This document shows, one piece after another, positions 34,965 through 45,989 of a DNA stretch of 64,000 nt. Positions within the stretch are counted from its first letter, which is position 1. The number at the start of each line of letters is the position of its first letter. Under the pieces are notes generated by a model. It was not told the DNA's origin. It did no database searches and was given only the letters and a program-made list of their open reading frames with translations. The translations under genes were made by a program, and so were the position numbers. Source of the stretch: Ailurus styani (taxonomy: Eukaryota; Chordata; Mammalia; Carnivora; Ailuridae); NCBI GenBank assembly GCA_002007465.1, contig LNAC01000109.1, forward strand, positions 1,213,144-1,277,143. The letters are read 5' to 3'.

Positions 34965-35150
34965 TGCATGTGGCATCTAGCTCAGGGCTGTTCCAACCAC
35001 CCCCCATGTCAGAAACATCGAGAAACACTGAAGATACAGATGCCCGAGTGCCAGGATCAGAGATTCAGAGACAGGGACTGAGGATCTGTATTTCTAAAGG
35101 TCTCTGCAAGAAAGCACTGAGCCCGCTGAGGAGTTGGTGCTCAGCGTCAC
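34965..35150. mobile_element. MER5-like DNA transposon relic
   Basis: 'AGATGCCCGAGTGCCAGGAT', 'CAGAGATTCAGAGACAGGGA' and 'GGATCTGTATTTCTAAAGGT' match MER5 order. Confidence 0.6.
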
Positions 35151-35944
35151 AACACTGATGTTGAAAGATGCCAGGATTGGAGAGCCGGAAGAATGCCGAA
35201 GGGGCAGGAAGGCACGTCTGTCTGTGTTGTTATTTCTCTTGGTGTTCTAGAACTATCACTTCCCAGGCTGGCTACCATCCCTGTCTCCATTCTCAAAATG
35301 CTTCCATCCTGTTCGCTGACTTTGCAAACTTCTAGGCTAGTTCTCACACTGGAGCCCAGATCAGCATGGGCTGGAGAGGAAAGGGGAGGGGAGCTTGTTA
35401 AAATATGGTGGGTCCAGATACAGCCCTGTTCTGGGTTGAAAATCTCTTCCTCATTCAAAATCTGTTTGGGTTGAAATGCAAATATTAGGGAGGAGTGTAG
35501 TGTCCCCAAATCCATTCTCTTCTCTTTCCTGGCTGGCTCTTCTGGGGGGGAGGAGTATGGGGGGGGTACTGTTACCTGAATAGTATATCTAAGATGCCTC
35601 TTGTATCAGCCAGCTCTGGGGGAAGAGTCTGGAAAATCTGATAACAGGAGCAGAGGGAGGCTGGGGTGTGTCTTTCCTGCTCCTGCCCTGCTTCACAGAT
35701 ATGTCTCTGGAATCACTCCCCCCCACAATCCAGGAACCCGATCCTATCCCTGTCCATCTAGTCCTGGTAAGAGCTTTCTAGAGAATGCCAGACCCTGAGC
35801 GCCTCCCATCCTTTGTGGGTTCACTTGACTCTGCCCACTGCTTGGAAGTGGTCCCAACACTGAAGGACATTACTGTGAATCACCTACAGAGACCCTCATG
35901 GGTACAAGTGGATTATCAGTCGATGATGTCCGTCGCTGTGAGAA
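35151..35944. other. Unique sequence with a possible MER5 fragment
   Basis: 35335-35420 ('TTCTCACACTGGAGC', 'GGAGCTTGTTAAAATATGG') may be another MER5 piece. Two G-runs lie at 35545-35568. No gene recognised. Confidence 0.4.
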
Positions 35945-36270
35945 TTAGTTCTTGCATTCTCAGAGCTTGGCTGCATGTTAGAAACATCTGGGAATTTATA
36001 AAACAATATTAGTTCCTGGGTCCTCCCTCCTTCAGAGATTCTTTTTTTTTTTAAGATTTTATTTATTCATTTGACACAGAGAGAGAGATTACAAGTAGGC
36101 AGAGAGGCAGGCAGAGAAAGAGGAAGCAGGCTCCCTGCTGAGCAGAGAGCCCGATGCGGGCCTCGATCCCAGGACCCTGGGATCATGACCTAAGCCGAAG
36201 GCAGCGGCTTTAACCCACTGAGCCACCCAGGCGCCCTCCTTCAGAGATTCTGATTTAGTTGGTCTGAAAG
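35945..36270. mobile_element. MER5A relic split by a SINE
   Basis: Left part 'ATTCTCAGAGCTTGGCTGCA', 'TTCCTGGGTCCTCCCTCCTT' continues, after the SINE, as 'CAGAGATTCTGATTTAGTTG'. The two halves join to a normal MER5A order. Confidence 0.75.
36043..36236 (-). mobile_element. Can-SINE (mustelid-type body) nested in MER5A
   Basis: Reverse complement of the SINE: T-run and AAGATTTTATTTATTC at the left, 'CAAGTAGGCAGAGAGGCAGG' body, and 'GAGCCACCCAGGCGCCC' at the right. A perfect 15-bp target duplication TCCTTCAGAGATTCT lies at 36028-36042 and 36237-36251. Confidence 0.99.
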
Positions 36271-36364
36271 ACAAAGGAGGAAAAGGGGCGAGGGAGTGGG
36301 GGTGGAAGGCGGTAGCCAAAATGGTGCACCAAAAAGTGGGGCTTCCAATAGAACACTGAGCAGG

Positions 36365-37114
36365 GAGAGGCACCCAGGAGGTAGCAAGAGAGCCCTGAAG
36401 ACAAAGCCATTGCTGTCGCTTTGCCAGACTTGAGCCCTGTGCCCTAATAGGTTTTATGGTGGTTTCTGCCAGACTTGTCATCTTTGCTACAAGTGTTGGG
36501 AAGCTTTGATGTTGGCTAAAGGCGTCTCTTGGGAGCACCTGTAAAAAATGGACCCACAAAAGATGCAGTCTGTTACAAAGCACATGAGTCTTCCTATAAA
36601 TATTTAGAGTGATGGGGGAAATTGTGGGACAGGGTCTGGAGCCCACGATTTCAGCTCAGCTCCCCTGCTAGCGTGGGATCTGCAGGGGATCCATGAGCCT
36701 CGGTGAGCCTTGGCGAGCCTCGGTTCCACCCAAGGGAAGATGGGGGTCACTATATCTCCCACCAAGTTGTTAGGGAGACCCGGGGAGACGCAGGTGTTGG
36801 GAGGGCTGTACGAACACATCGTCATGATCCCCAGGAGCAGAATACTAACCACAACACTTGAGCAGGGCTTGCTCTGTACCAGGAGCTTCTCTCTTCACTC
36901 TACACAAATTAACTCACTGAGTTTTCCCAAGCAAACCGTGACTGTCCCTAATTCCATTTTACAGATAAGCAAGTGGAGGCACAGAGAAGCTAAGCAAACT
37001 CAGCAAGTTCACACAGGTCAGAAGTGGCAAGCCAGGATTGGAACCCAGGTCATCTGGCTCCGGAAGCCAGTCAGCTTTTAAAGCCACAGACCCAAAGCTG
37101 CTCCTTGCATAGTT
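36365..37114 (+). repeat. Left arm of a large near-perfect inverted repeat
   Basis: This 750-bp arm is the reverse complement of 38762-39511 with no gap (paired coordinates always sum to 75876). I find four mismatches: 36375/39501, 36417/39459, 37096/38780 and 37110/38766. The block 36418-37095 appears identical to its partner. Outside, 36347-36364 still pairs with 39512-39529 at about 14 of 18 positions. The arm contains a MIR and unique sequence. Open frames of 82 and 123 codons here recur unchanged in the other arm and carry no recognisable domain. Confidence 0.97.
36845..37085 (-). repeat. MIR SINE relic inside the left arm
   Basis: 'TTTTACAGATAAGCAAGTGG', 'AGGCACAGAGAAGCTAAGC' and 'ATTGGAACCCAGGTCATCTG' are the MIR core in reverse complement. 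Identical, inverted, to 38791-39031. Confidence 0.8.
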
Positions 37115-38761
37115 GAACCCGAACTCACAAATACACAGGAATGGTGTGTGCAGAAGTTACTTTTACATCTCACCATCTCCAGGGGAGTAAGCAGAAGACA
37201 GTGGGCTCTGCTCTCTCCACCATAGGGGAACGTTGTGACCTTGAGACAGGGTCACCATGTGCAGTTGCCCAGATTGTTTAAAACACCAAATGGTGTTACA
37301 TTGTTGTTACAACACCAACCCCAGTGGCCAAGTAGGGTCTGAGGTCTAGCTTGCACTTTGCTCAGCAACCTTTGCCCCCTGGCATGAGTCTGTGTCTGCC
37401 TAAATGGGTGCCTTTCTCTAATTCTCACAAATTGACTGGACCGATTCTACTCAAATCAGCTTCTCTTTCCCTCTACATCTCAGTTGTCCCCACCCACAAC
37501 ATGACAGTGTGCCATCACGATGACCTCTGAGCTCCTGAGAGCTCTCAAATCCCCCGACTCAACAATGCATCACTTTGTGGGCTCACCAAAGGGCTGTTCC
37601 AAGCCCACTTGGCCACAGGCTGCTTTTAAAAGCCCTCCAGCTGGCTTTCTTGGCCTAAATCCCCAATGATCTGCACCCTCCCACTCCTGAGAGCTCTGAC
37701 CAAAGCTATGCGTTTTGATGGTCGTCTCTTGCCGGCTTTTATTATCCTGCTTGTCTCCACAGACGAGCACCGAGAAAAAGCCCACAAAAGCTCCCACTGG
37801 CACGGAAACTAGAAACATCTGCCGGCATCCACGGGCAGCTGGCTGCGGGTGTCCAGTGGCAGAGACGTTTGCACTCCCGCTCAGATCTGCACACAGCTCT
37901 GCAAGCAATCAACCTTCCGGATGGGGTGGCTGCACGCAGTAGGGGAGTGCTGGCTGGGCTTCAAAGGATGCTGTGGAAAATGCAGGGGGAGCCGCGGGGT
38001 GGGAACCCCAGCAGCAGGACTGCCCTTCCTCCTCTGATCGTGGCCCAGCGGCTCTGGTTTCCAGCTAGCACAGCGCAGGTCACGTTAGCCATTCTTTCTT
38101 CCCTTCTGTTCCTTCACAAACGTTTCCCCAGCACCTCCCCGGGGCCAGGTGCTGTGTCCGTGTCCACCCATACTGCCAGGAATCTGATTCCTTTCTAGAG
38201 GTGGCCACACGGTGGTGGGGGGAGAGAAACCTGCAGCCACATTGCTGTCATATGATGGGAGGGTTGGCATCATTTGAGCAATCACCCCTGGCGAGCACAG
38301 TCCCTGGGAGGCTGGAGGGTCAACCGGGGGGAAACGTGCATTGTGGAATCCAGCAAAACGGCCTTTAGAGACCCATGTCCCCATGAGCATCTCTGATTTC
38401 TAAGACGGAGATGCTAATCGCCCTTCACACGTCCTGGGCTGTCCTGGCTCATTGCAATCACCGGCTGTCTTCACCGCCTAGTGAGAAATATCCCCCCCAA
38501 CTATCCTCACCCTGTAGCCTGGTTGGGCAGCAGGAACAAAGTGGCATCAGGACCAAAGTCCGCAGTCCCTAGTGGATCCCACCTTTCTTCATGTCTTTGT
38601 CATCTTTGACCACTGCCCAGGTGCAAACCTCTCCCAGGACCCCCTCCAGCTCTCTGGTGTTCTCAGGACCAGGAAACCTGTGCCCCTCAACCCTCATTGT
38701 CTTCACAGCATGCTCCATGTGTATCTTGCTTTCACTCATCCTGTGCATGGGACATTTCAAT
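37115..38761. other. Spacer of the large inverted repeat, 1,647 bp
   Basis: Unique sequence with no confidently assigned repeat. An L2-like phrase ('CAGCACCTCCCCGGGGCCAG') lies near 38130. Frames of up to 112 codons are unrecognised. If the arms recombine, this is the segment that would invert. Confidence 0.6.
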
Positions 38762-39511
38762 AACTGTGCAAGGAGCAGCCTTGGGTCTGTGGCTTTAAAA
38801 GCTGACTGGCTTCCGGAGCCAGATGACCTGGGTTCCAATCCTGGCTTGCCACTTCTGACCTGTGTGAACTTGCTGAGTTTGCTTAGCTTCTCTGTGCCTC
38901 CACTTGCTTATCTGTAAAATGGAATTAGGGACAGTCACGGTTTGCTTGGGAAAACTCAGTGAGTTAATTTGTGTAGAGTGAAGAGAGAAGCTCCTGGTAC
39001 AGAGCAAGCCCTGCTCAAGTGTTGTGGTTAGTATTCTGCTCCTGGGGATCATGACGATGTGTTCGTACAGCCCTCCCAACACCTGCGTCTCCCCGGGTCT
39101 CCCTAACAACTTGGTGGGAGATATAGTGACCCCCATCTTCCCTTGGGTGGAACCGAGGCTCGCCAAGGCTCACCGAGGCTCATGGATCCCCTGCAGATCC
39201 CACGCTAGCAGGGGAGCTGAGCTGAAATCGTGGGCTCCAGACCCTGTCCCACAATTTCCCCCATCACTCTAAATATTTATAGGAAGACTCATGTGCTTTG
39301 TAACAGACTGCATCTTTTGTGGGTCCATTTTTTACAGGTGCTCCCAAGAGACGCCTTTAGCCAACATCAAAGCTTCCCAACACTTGTAGCAAAGATGACA
39401 AGTCTGGCAGAAACCACCATAAAACCTATTAGGGCACAGGGCTCAAGTCTGGCAAAGCAACAGCAATGGCTTTGTCTTCAGGGCTCTCTTGCTACCTCCT
39501 CGGTGCCTCTC
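38762..39511 (-). repeat. Right arm of a large near-perfect inverted repeat
   Basis: Partner of 36365-37114, described there. The homologous block ends sharply on the inner side at 38762. On the outer side, identity drops at 39512 but weak in-register similarity continues for about 18 bp. Confidence 0.97.
38791..39031 (+). repeat. MIR SINE relic inside the right arm
   Basis: 'CAGATGACCTGGGTTCCAAT', 'CCTCCACTTGCTTATCTGTA' and 'AAATGGAATTAGGGACAGTC' follow the MIR consensus in forward sense. Confidence 0.8.
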
Positions 39512-39529
39512 ACTTCCCAGTCTTCTATT

Positions 39530-42500
39530 TCCTCCCCTGCTCTAGGTCACAGAACAAGAGCATTGACTTCCCTGTTCCTATATCCATTCTTGAAGGGCCA
39601 CAACATTCTTGGCCTCTCTGAATACCAGATCTGGGGAAAGGAGCTCAGGAACAGCATGCAGGAACAGGCAAGCCCTTCTGAAATCTACATGCCTTTCCCA
39701 CCCCACTGCTTAGAGACCTGCAGACAGCCAGCTGACCCCTCCCCCTGCTCCACCTGCTGTGGGCTCCACCTGGGCCAGGTAGACAGAGCTCCAAGCCTCC
39801 TTCTCCCCAGCTGCAGCTCGCAGCCTCCCTCTGCCGCCTTCTGAATTCTCGGGGCGCCTAAGAACAAACTCATAGAAGGATGTAGGGCAATTCTACAGGA
39901 AATCTACAAGGGCCCCCTCTAAATGTTGATGAAGCTGCGGCTCATGCACAGTGTTGAACTTTGATTTATCATCATTTTAATATCTTCGCAAGTGAAGGGC
40001 ACCCTCGTAAAGCATTATTGCAGCCTGTAAATGGAGAGAAATCGTATCCCCTGTACCAGGGCAATGAAACTCCGCTCTCGTGATCCGCAGTCCAAGAGGA
40101 AACCCTCCGCAGAGGTTAAGAACATTAATACAAATTGAGTAAGGCTTTTTCATATCCTACTGAGCAAACCACTTCACCGCCATTAACATGCCTAGATTTA
40201 AACAAACTCGCCTTCCGTTAAGAAGCTGGTTGGAGGGAGCAGCAGGTGGGTAGAGGGGATGGAGAGATAAGAGGGCAGCCTCCAGGTCCAACATCTGGGG
40301 GGCCCTGGCTGTCCAGCTGAGAGGGGCGTGGTTAGAGGGCAACCTTCAACTCCCTGGTCCTTCAAGTTCTGCCCAGAACCAAGGTCATGCCCTTCCCAGG
40401 CCACCTGTGCCTATGACCTAATGAAGCAGAGATACAAAGGCTCAGCCATTCTGGTCCAACATGGGACAGCTCTGAAGGGAGTGCTTTCTCCGGAGGCCCC
40501 CTACCAGGTTGTCCAGGGCTTCACTGGGTCTATGCCACCCATTCAACTTCTCTTCCCAGAGCTGCTTCTTCCACATTCCTGCCACAAGGGCAATCCCTAG
40601 CAGACACCTTGCACCCCAAATTCCATCTCAGCATCTGCTTCTGCAGCATGAGACAGGTTGAGGATGCTAAAAGGGAACTTGGAGCCACAGCTGGCCCTGC
40701 CTGGCACAGGACTGGGGACACGGGGGCATGCAGGGAGTGTGGTGAGCCTGATCTGCTCTGGAAAGACTACCAACCTGCCTAAACTTGCATGATGCCAAGA
40801 AATGCCCAAGAGGCACAGGTCATACCAGGCAGATAGAGAGGCAGTCTTGGCCATCCCCCATCGGATGCTGGGAGTGAGAAGAGGAAGGACAATTTGGAAT
40901 TGCAAGAAGAGGAGCTGGTTGGGAGAGAAAGGAAGTGATCTCCGTTCTGACTATTGATACCAGTGGGATCCAGAGTTGGGGATGGAGGGCAGGGAGAAGA
41001 AAAAGTCTGGGAGGTGGGGGATAAAGGGGCCTGGAACACTGAGCAACAACCTGTCCTAGAGATACGAATCTGGGAGGCATTCACATTCTGATGATCCAGT
41101 TTGGAGCATCTGAACAGAGGAAACTGCCAGGGAGCGCGCAATGTGACAGAGGGAGAAACACCAGGAACGGGAATACGTGGGTCCCAGCCATGATGCTATG
41201 GGAATCCAGAGAAAAAAGAAATTCCTGTGGGTGGAGGTGGTGATCCAAGAATCCCCCCCAAAGAACTGGAGGGACAGGTAGGAGAAGACACCACGTAACC
41301 TATAATGGAGGAGGCATGGTTAAGAAGTGAGCATGAGAGTTCTGGGGATGGATGGTAGCACATGGTGGATGCGTTTAATATCGCCATACTGTACAATGGC
41401 TATGATGATCAATTTCGTGTTTGTGTTTTTGTACCGCAATAAGAAATTGGGGAAAAAATAATTGACAATGCATGGCACATTACAACAAAACAAACACAGG
41501 CTGAATGAGCTTTGGGATCTCAGATGGGGATACCAGGAGATGAAGAAAAACAGTAAGTATCATAACATATTTTTTAATTAATAATGCTACAAAACCGCAA
41601 GCTGCCCTTACAACTGAGCTCTTCACGGTAACAATGAGGAGCTAAGAAATACAGAGCAACTCGTTCCAAAATGGAGATTCAAGAACCATGGGAACAAACT
41701 TCCATCCTAAAGTGGATTCAACTTTTCCCAACTCAAAGACATGAATAGAGTTCCAAGCCTATCACAAGAATCTGCAATATTTGGCAGTAGTTAAGAATCT
41801 TAAGAATTGTGTTTCCTATAAAGATATTCCTTCCCTTCCAACAAAAATGCTATTCCAAAGTTACTGTTGAAGTGGTCTTCTTGAAGGTGTTCCAAATAAG
41901 GAATAAGGTGTAATGCCCTATAAAGCAATGGGGTTTTGTGTTGGCATCCACTCACTTTTCTGTGTCCTTGGGCCCCATATCCCCAACGCTTACTCTTCAT
42001 CCATAAAATAAAGCCACAAGACCTTCCTTGCAAAATGGTATGAGGATGCAAGAAAAGTCTTCACGTGGTGCCTGCCAAGTGCCAGGTTCTAAACAATCAC
42101 ATTGTTCCAACCTCTGTTTCTGTGGTCACATCTCCTTCTGTCTCTCTGCTTCCCATTGTCCCATTCCCTCTGACTCCGACCTTCCTGCCACCACCCCTCT
42201 CACAAGGACCCAGAATAATCTCTTCATCTCCAAATCCTTGACTTGATTGCATATGCAAAGTCCCTTTACAATGTAAACAACATATTTGCAGGTTGTGGGC
42301 ATGAGGAAGTAAACATCTTTTGGTGGCGGGAGTGAGAGTGGAATGCATTCTTGAGCCTAGCACACCCACCTTCCTAAGTTGCTTTTGTGTGACAGATGCG
42401 AATTGTATGTTTCCAGCTCGGCTCTGTCCATCTTCCTACCAGAACTCAGTTTCCTTTTTGAGTGATTTCTATTTAGCAGCTGAACGCTGATCTTGGTGCT

Positions 42501-42764
42501 TCTAAATATTCTGGCCACATTGGATTGAAGCCAAATCTTGGGGGCATAACTCTTCAATCAAAGACAAAGATTGGTAACTTTGGTAGTGTTTACTTTCCTC
42601 TTCCACCTTCCAAGGAAGGGACATGAGTAGACAAGGAGTGAATGAGTGGGGAGTGGCAGGGATGCAAGTTCTGAGGACAAGGAAATATCAGCCTGACCAC
42701 CTGCCAGGAGCATCCCAGTCACAATGGCATGTTGGAGGTTGCTTCCCATGTTCAGTGCACACAC
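39530..42764. other. Mostly unique sequence, no gene
   Basis: No repeat confidently assigned. 39890-40215 is listed as a conserved-element candidate. Frames of up to 120 codons have no recognised domain. Confidence 0.4.
39890..40215. promoter_or_regulatory. Candidate conserved non-coding element
   Basis: Repeat-free stretch with TTTGATTTATCATC, TCATTTTAATATC, AAAGCATTATTGC, AACATTAATACAAATTG, CCATTAACATGCC and ATTTAAACAAAC (forkhead-like). It has several CpG despite being AT-rich, unusual for decayed repeats. Conservation is inferred, not shown. Confidence 0.3.
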
Positions 42765-42885
42765 ATGATGAGGGGATCTTGTTAAAATGCAGATTCTGAG
42801 TAAGTAGGTGGAGAGGGGGTCCTGAAGCTCTGTGTTTCTAATATGCCCCAAATGTTATTGATGCTGCAGGTCCACAGGTCACAAG
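42765..42885. mobile_element. MER5A-like DNA transposon relic
   Basis: 'CTTGTTAAAATGCAGATTCT', 'GAGTAAGTAGGTGGAGAGGG', 'CTCTGTGTTTCTAATATGCC' and 'TTGATGCTGCAGGTCCACAG' follow MER5A. Confidence 0.8.
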
Positions 42886-43218
42886 GGGAGGATCTGGTGC
42901 TGCCCTAGATCACCTACCAGGACAAGACTCCACATGTGACACAAACACTCGCTGCCCAATGCCTGGGGCAATCTAGAGGGCAGACTGCCACCTTCAGCCC
43001 CACACACCCACAGCACTGATATGGTGACGCTTGGTAGGGCTTACTCCTACCTATGTACAGGGGTCAGAGAGAGAAAGCCCCTAAGCTACCTATTAGCAGC
43101 AGAAACAAAACACAAGTTACACCATCAGATCCCATGCCCCACCTCCCAACTATGCACCTTGACTCATCCTTTCCCTTCCCCCAGTGTGGCAGAGGGAAAG
43201 CTTGGACCCATTGAAACA
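42886..43218. other. No assignable feature
   Basis: Unique sequence; nothing recognised. Confidence 0.4.
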
Positions 43219-43268
43219 TGCACACACACACATACACACATGCACACACGCACACACACACGTGCACA
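43219..43268. repeat. CA-rich microsatellite
   Basis: Interrupted CA units with CATG and CACG variants. Confidence 0.9.
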
Positions 43269-44294
43269 CTTGCCACATTCACTGCATGCTACCCCAGCCT
43301 TGCTCTTGGCCTTCAGCAACTCACCAATCACCCTCTTAGGCTCACGCTCCTCTCCTGACTGCTCTGAGGCCCCATGGCCCCCCTGTGCCAGTCAGGGCCC
43401 TTGGATAATCCCAGGTGTGGGCTCATAGGACAGCAGCAAGCACGACCATGACAAGGGAAGGGCCACAGCTAGTCCATAGGGTGCCTTTGTGCAAATTAAG
43501 AAAAGGTGTCCCTAGAGACAGATATGCTCCCTATTACAGCAGGTGGCACTCAGGCTCCTGTGCCCCCACCATATGGCCAGACACCTGCACTGGGGAATGA
43601 GGGATAACAGAGGCTCCTGGTCTTGAGAAGCTTCCTCAGTCATTCCTCTCATGCCTCTGTCCTTCAGAGGCTCCAGTCAGACCCCCCCCTCCCAAAATGC
43701 CATCTCCAGAAAGAAAAGGTAAGGTTTCAAGGAAGAGGTTAATCGAGCTTAAAATCCTAAAGCTCCAGATAATCAAGGTTGCAAAACTAAGAAGGAAAAA
43801 ATTAAACTCTGGGCTAGAAGCATATTCATCAGCACCAGAAAAAGAATTGCTTCTTCCAAGCCTCAATCAGCAAGGAACACAGAGCGAAAGAGAGAGAGCT
43901 CACAACTGCAGTGCATAAATCCCCAGAGAGGAGCTGGCCAGTTGGAAGGGTAAGAATCATTTATTGCCAATGAATGAGAAAAACTCTTCCACTTTGGGAA
44001 ATCAGCTTCTCCCTGGAACATCCTGCTGATGGGAACTCAGGGCAGCAAGGTTCCCAGCACAGGCACACCTACAGTTTCTCCTTTTGATTGGCAGCTCAGA
44101 GGACTCTCCTCCATCCCTATCTCCCTTGGGCCAATGTCCTATTGGCCCATTTCCTTTGACACCCCCAGAACCACACTTCATGGTTACTAAAAGGACCAGG
44201 GTGGCACTGTATTGAAAGAAGGGTGTGGACACTCAAGTCTATTGTGCAGAAGAATGTATCATTCCCAAGGTTCCGTCATGGAGAGGGTATAGGT
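43269..44294. other. No assignable feature
   Basis: Unique sequence; nothing recognised. Confidence 0.4.
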
Positions 44295-44640
44295 TAGGGT
44301 AGAGCAGGTGATGCTGTGTAACAAATAACCTCAAAGGCTCAGGGACATATAACAACCAATGTTTGTTCTCTTTCTTGCTGTGTGTCCAGCATGAGGCAAC
44401 TGGGGGATTTGTTCTGTGTCCTACTCATTCTGGGATCCAGGCTGCTAGGGCAGCCAGCATCTCAAACATTATTGGTCACTGTGGCTGGGAAAAAGAAGCA
44501 GACAGTACATGCACTGGCCTTGGAGCTTCTTTCACTCACACTTCACTGGCCAGAATGAATCACACAGACAAACTTCACTCCAAATGGGAGGGAAAATGCA
44601 GGCTTAGCAGGTTCCCAGAGGAGAGAGCCTATATGTTGTG
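44295..44640. mobile_element. Possible old LTR-type relic
   Basis: 'GTGTAACAAATAACCTCAAA', 'ATATAACAACCAATGTTTGT' and 'ATTCTGGGATCCAGGCTGCT' resemble a common LTR-type repeat read from its 3' end. Diverged, family uncertain. Confidence 0.4.
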
Positions 44641-44679
44641 AACCACCCTAATGATTACCCCAGAGAGGGGGGAAAAAGA

Positions 44680-44871
44680 CAGGCAGCTGGGTAGCTCAGT
44701 AGGTTAAATGTCTGCCTTTGGCTCAGGCCGTGATCCCAGGGTCCTGGCATTGAGCCCTGCATTGGGGTCTCTGCTCAGTGGAGAACCTGCTTCTCTCTCT
44801 CTCCCCCTCTACCCCTCCTCCCTGCTCATTCTCTCTCTCAAATAAATAAATAAAATCTTTTTTCAAAAAAA
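44680..44871 (+). mobile_element. Can-SINE
   Basis: 'GCAGCTGGGTAGCTCAGTAG' head, 'GTGATCCCAGGGTCCTGGCA', CT-rich body, AATAAATAAATAAAATC tail. No clear target duplication seen. Confidence 0.96.
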
Positions 44872-44940
44872 GGGGTGGGGGAAGGAAAGAGGGAAAGGAA
44901 AGAGGGAGAAGGAAAGAGGGAAAGAGAGGAGAGGAAGAGA
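44872..44940. repeat. Purine (GGGAAAGGAAAG) tract after the SINE tail
   Basis: All-purine run except one T at 44875, with a repeated GAAAGAGG unit. It probably grew from the SINE A-tail. Confidence 0.85.
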
Positions 44941-45989
44941 ATGTCTAGTTGCCCAAATCTAAGATGTCCCCCCACGAAAACTGCTGGATAATTGAGAACA
45001 TGCTTGGTTACTTTTATTTTGAGGGAAATCTGAACATTTTTACCTTTGTTCTGTCTCAGTTGGAAGATGTTGGCCCAAGGCCCCCAAGAAGGCTCCACTA
45101 TCTACCCATCTAGAGGAGGGGGGGTCGGCCACCTCAGGCTGCTGCCCAGATCATTCTGTCTGATTCACCTTGCCTGTCTCCTCCCTCAATCCCCAGAGGC
45201 TGCTTTAGCCCACTGAATGTCTTTCTGGGAAATCTCATTCCACACCCTGGCAGCATGCTCAATTCCTCCTGTCACATCCTGGTGGCAGCCCTATAAATAA
45301 GGCCCAGATTCTTTATTGTTGGAGTCAGCAGAAGGCTTGCACACAGGATGTCCTCACTCACACTGGAGGCGTATTTTCATAAAACCTGTGCATAGAGTTT
45401 CCTATGAAGAGGGACATGACAGGGAGGTCTCTCTTTGCAGCCAGGGCCCTCTCTCTTTGGGAAGTTCTTGGGCAAGGAAGTCTGGAAATAGAAAAGAGTA
45501 TCAGTGACCTTGTCCACTTTTAGACAGAAGGTATGTTGGCTGATGATTCATGGGGACTTCTCCAACAAGGTTTGCCTTGTCTCCTGGTAAGCCAGGCAGC
45601 AGTGTCCTTATATAAGCCAAGCAACCGAGGTCTAGACTCAGACACATCCATGCTTAACTCCTCACTTCCTCTGGCCTGAGACCATCTTCCCAACTACATC
45701 CAAAAAGGCAAGCAAAGTGCCAGTGAATTCTTCATATATTCAAAGTCAAGGTCTCAGGAAAACTAGAGTCCAGTCCCCCCAGACTCTACTAACAGAGCCG
45801 GAAGTGGGCTTCACAAACCAAGCAGAGAACAGAGCAGGAAAAGGAACATGTGTGTGCAGGTGGCGGCAGGTGGTGAGGGTGGGAGGGAGGTCTGTGAGCT
45901 GGAGGCAAGGTATCCTCAAGGTCAGAAGTCTATGGTCAAGGTAAGAAGTCTATTGCCAGAATTCATCAGTTCCCCAGTGCTCCTCCCCT
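44941..45989. other. No assignable feature
   Basis: Unique sequence; nothing recognised. Confidence 0.4.

Noticed and set aside
36089..36646. 185-codon minus-strand frame with a near copy at 39230-39844
   Set aside because: The match between the two is explained by the inverted repeat, not by protein conservation, and the C-terminal part of the first copy is SINE.
36710..37081. Identical 123-codon frames in the two inverted-repeat arms
   Set aside because: They include MIR sequence and are identical only because the DNA arms are. No domain recognised.
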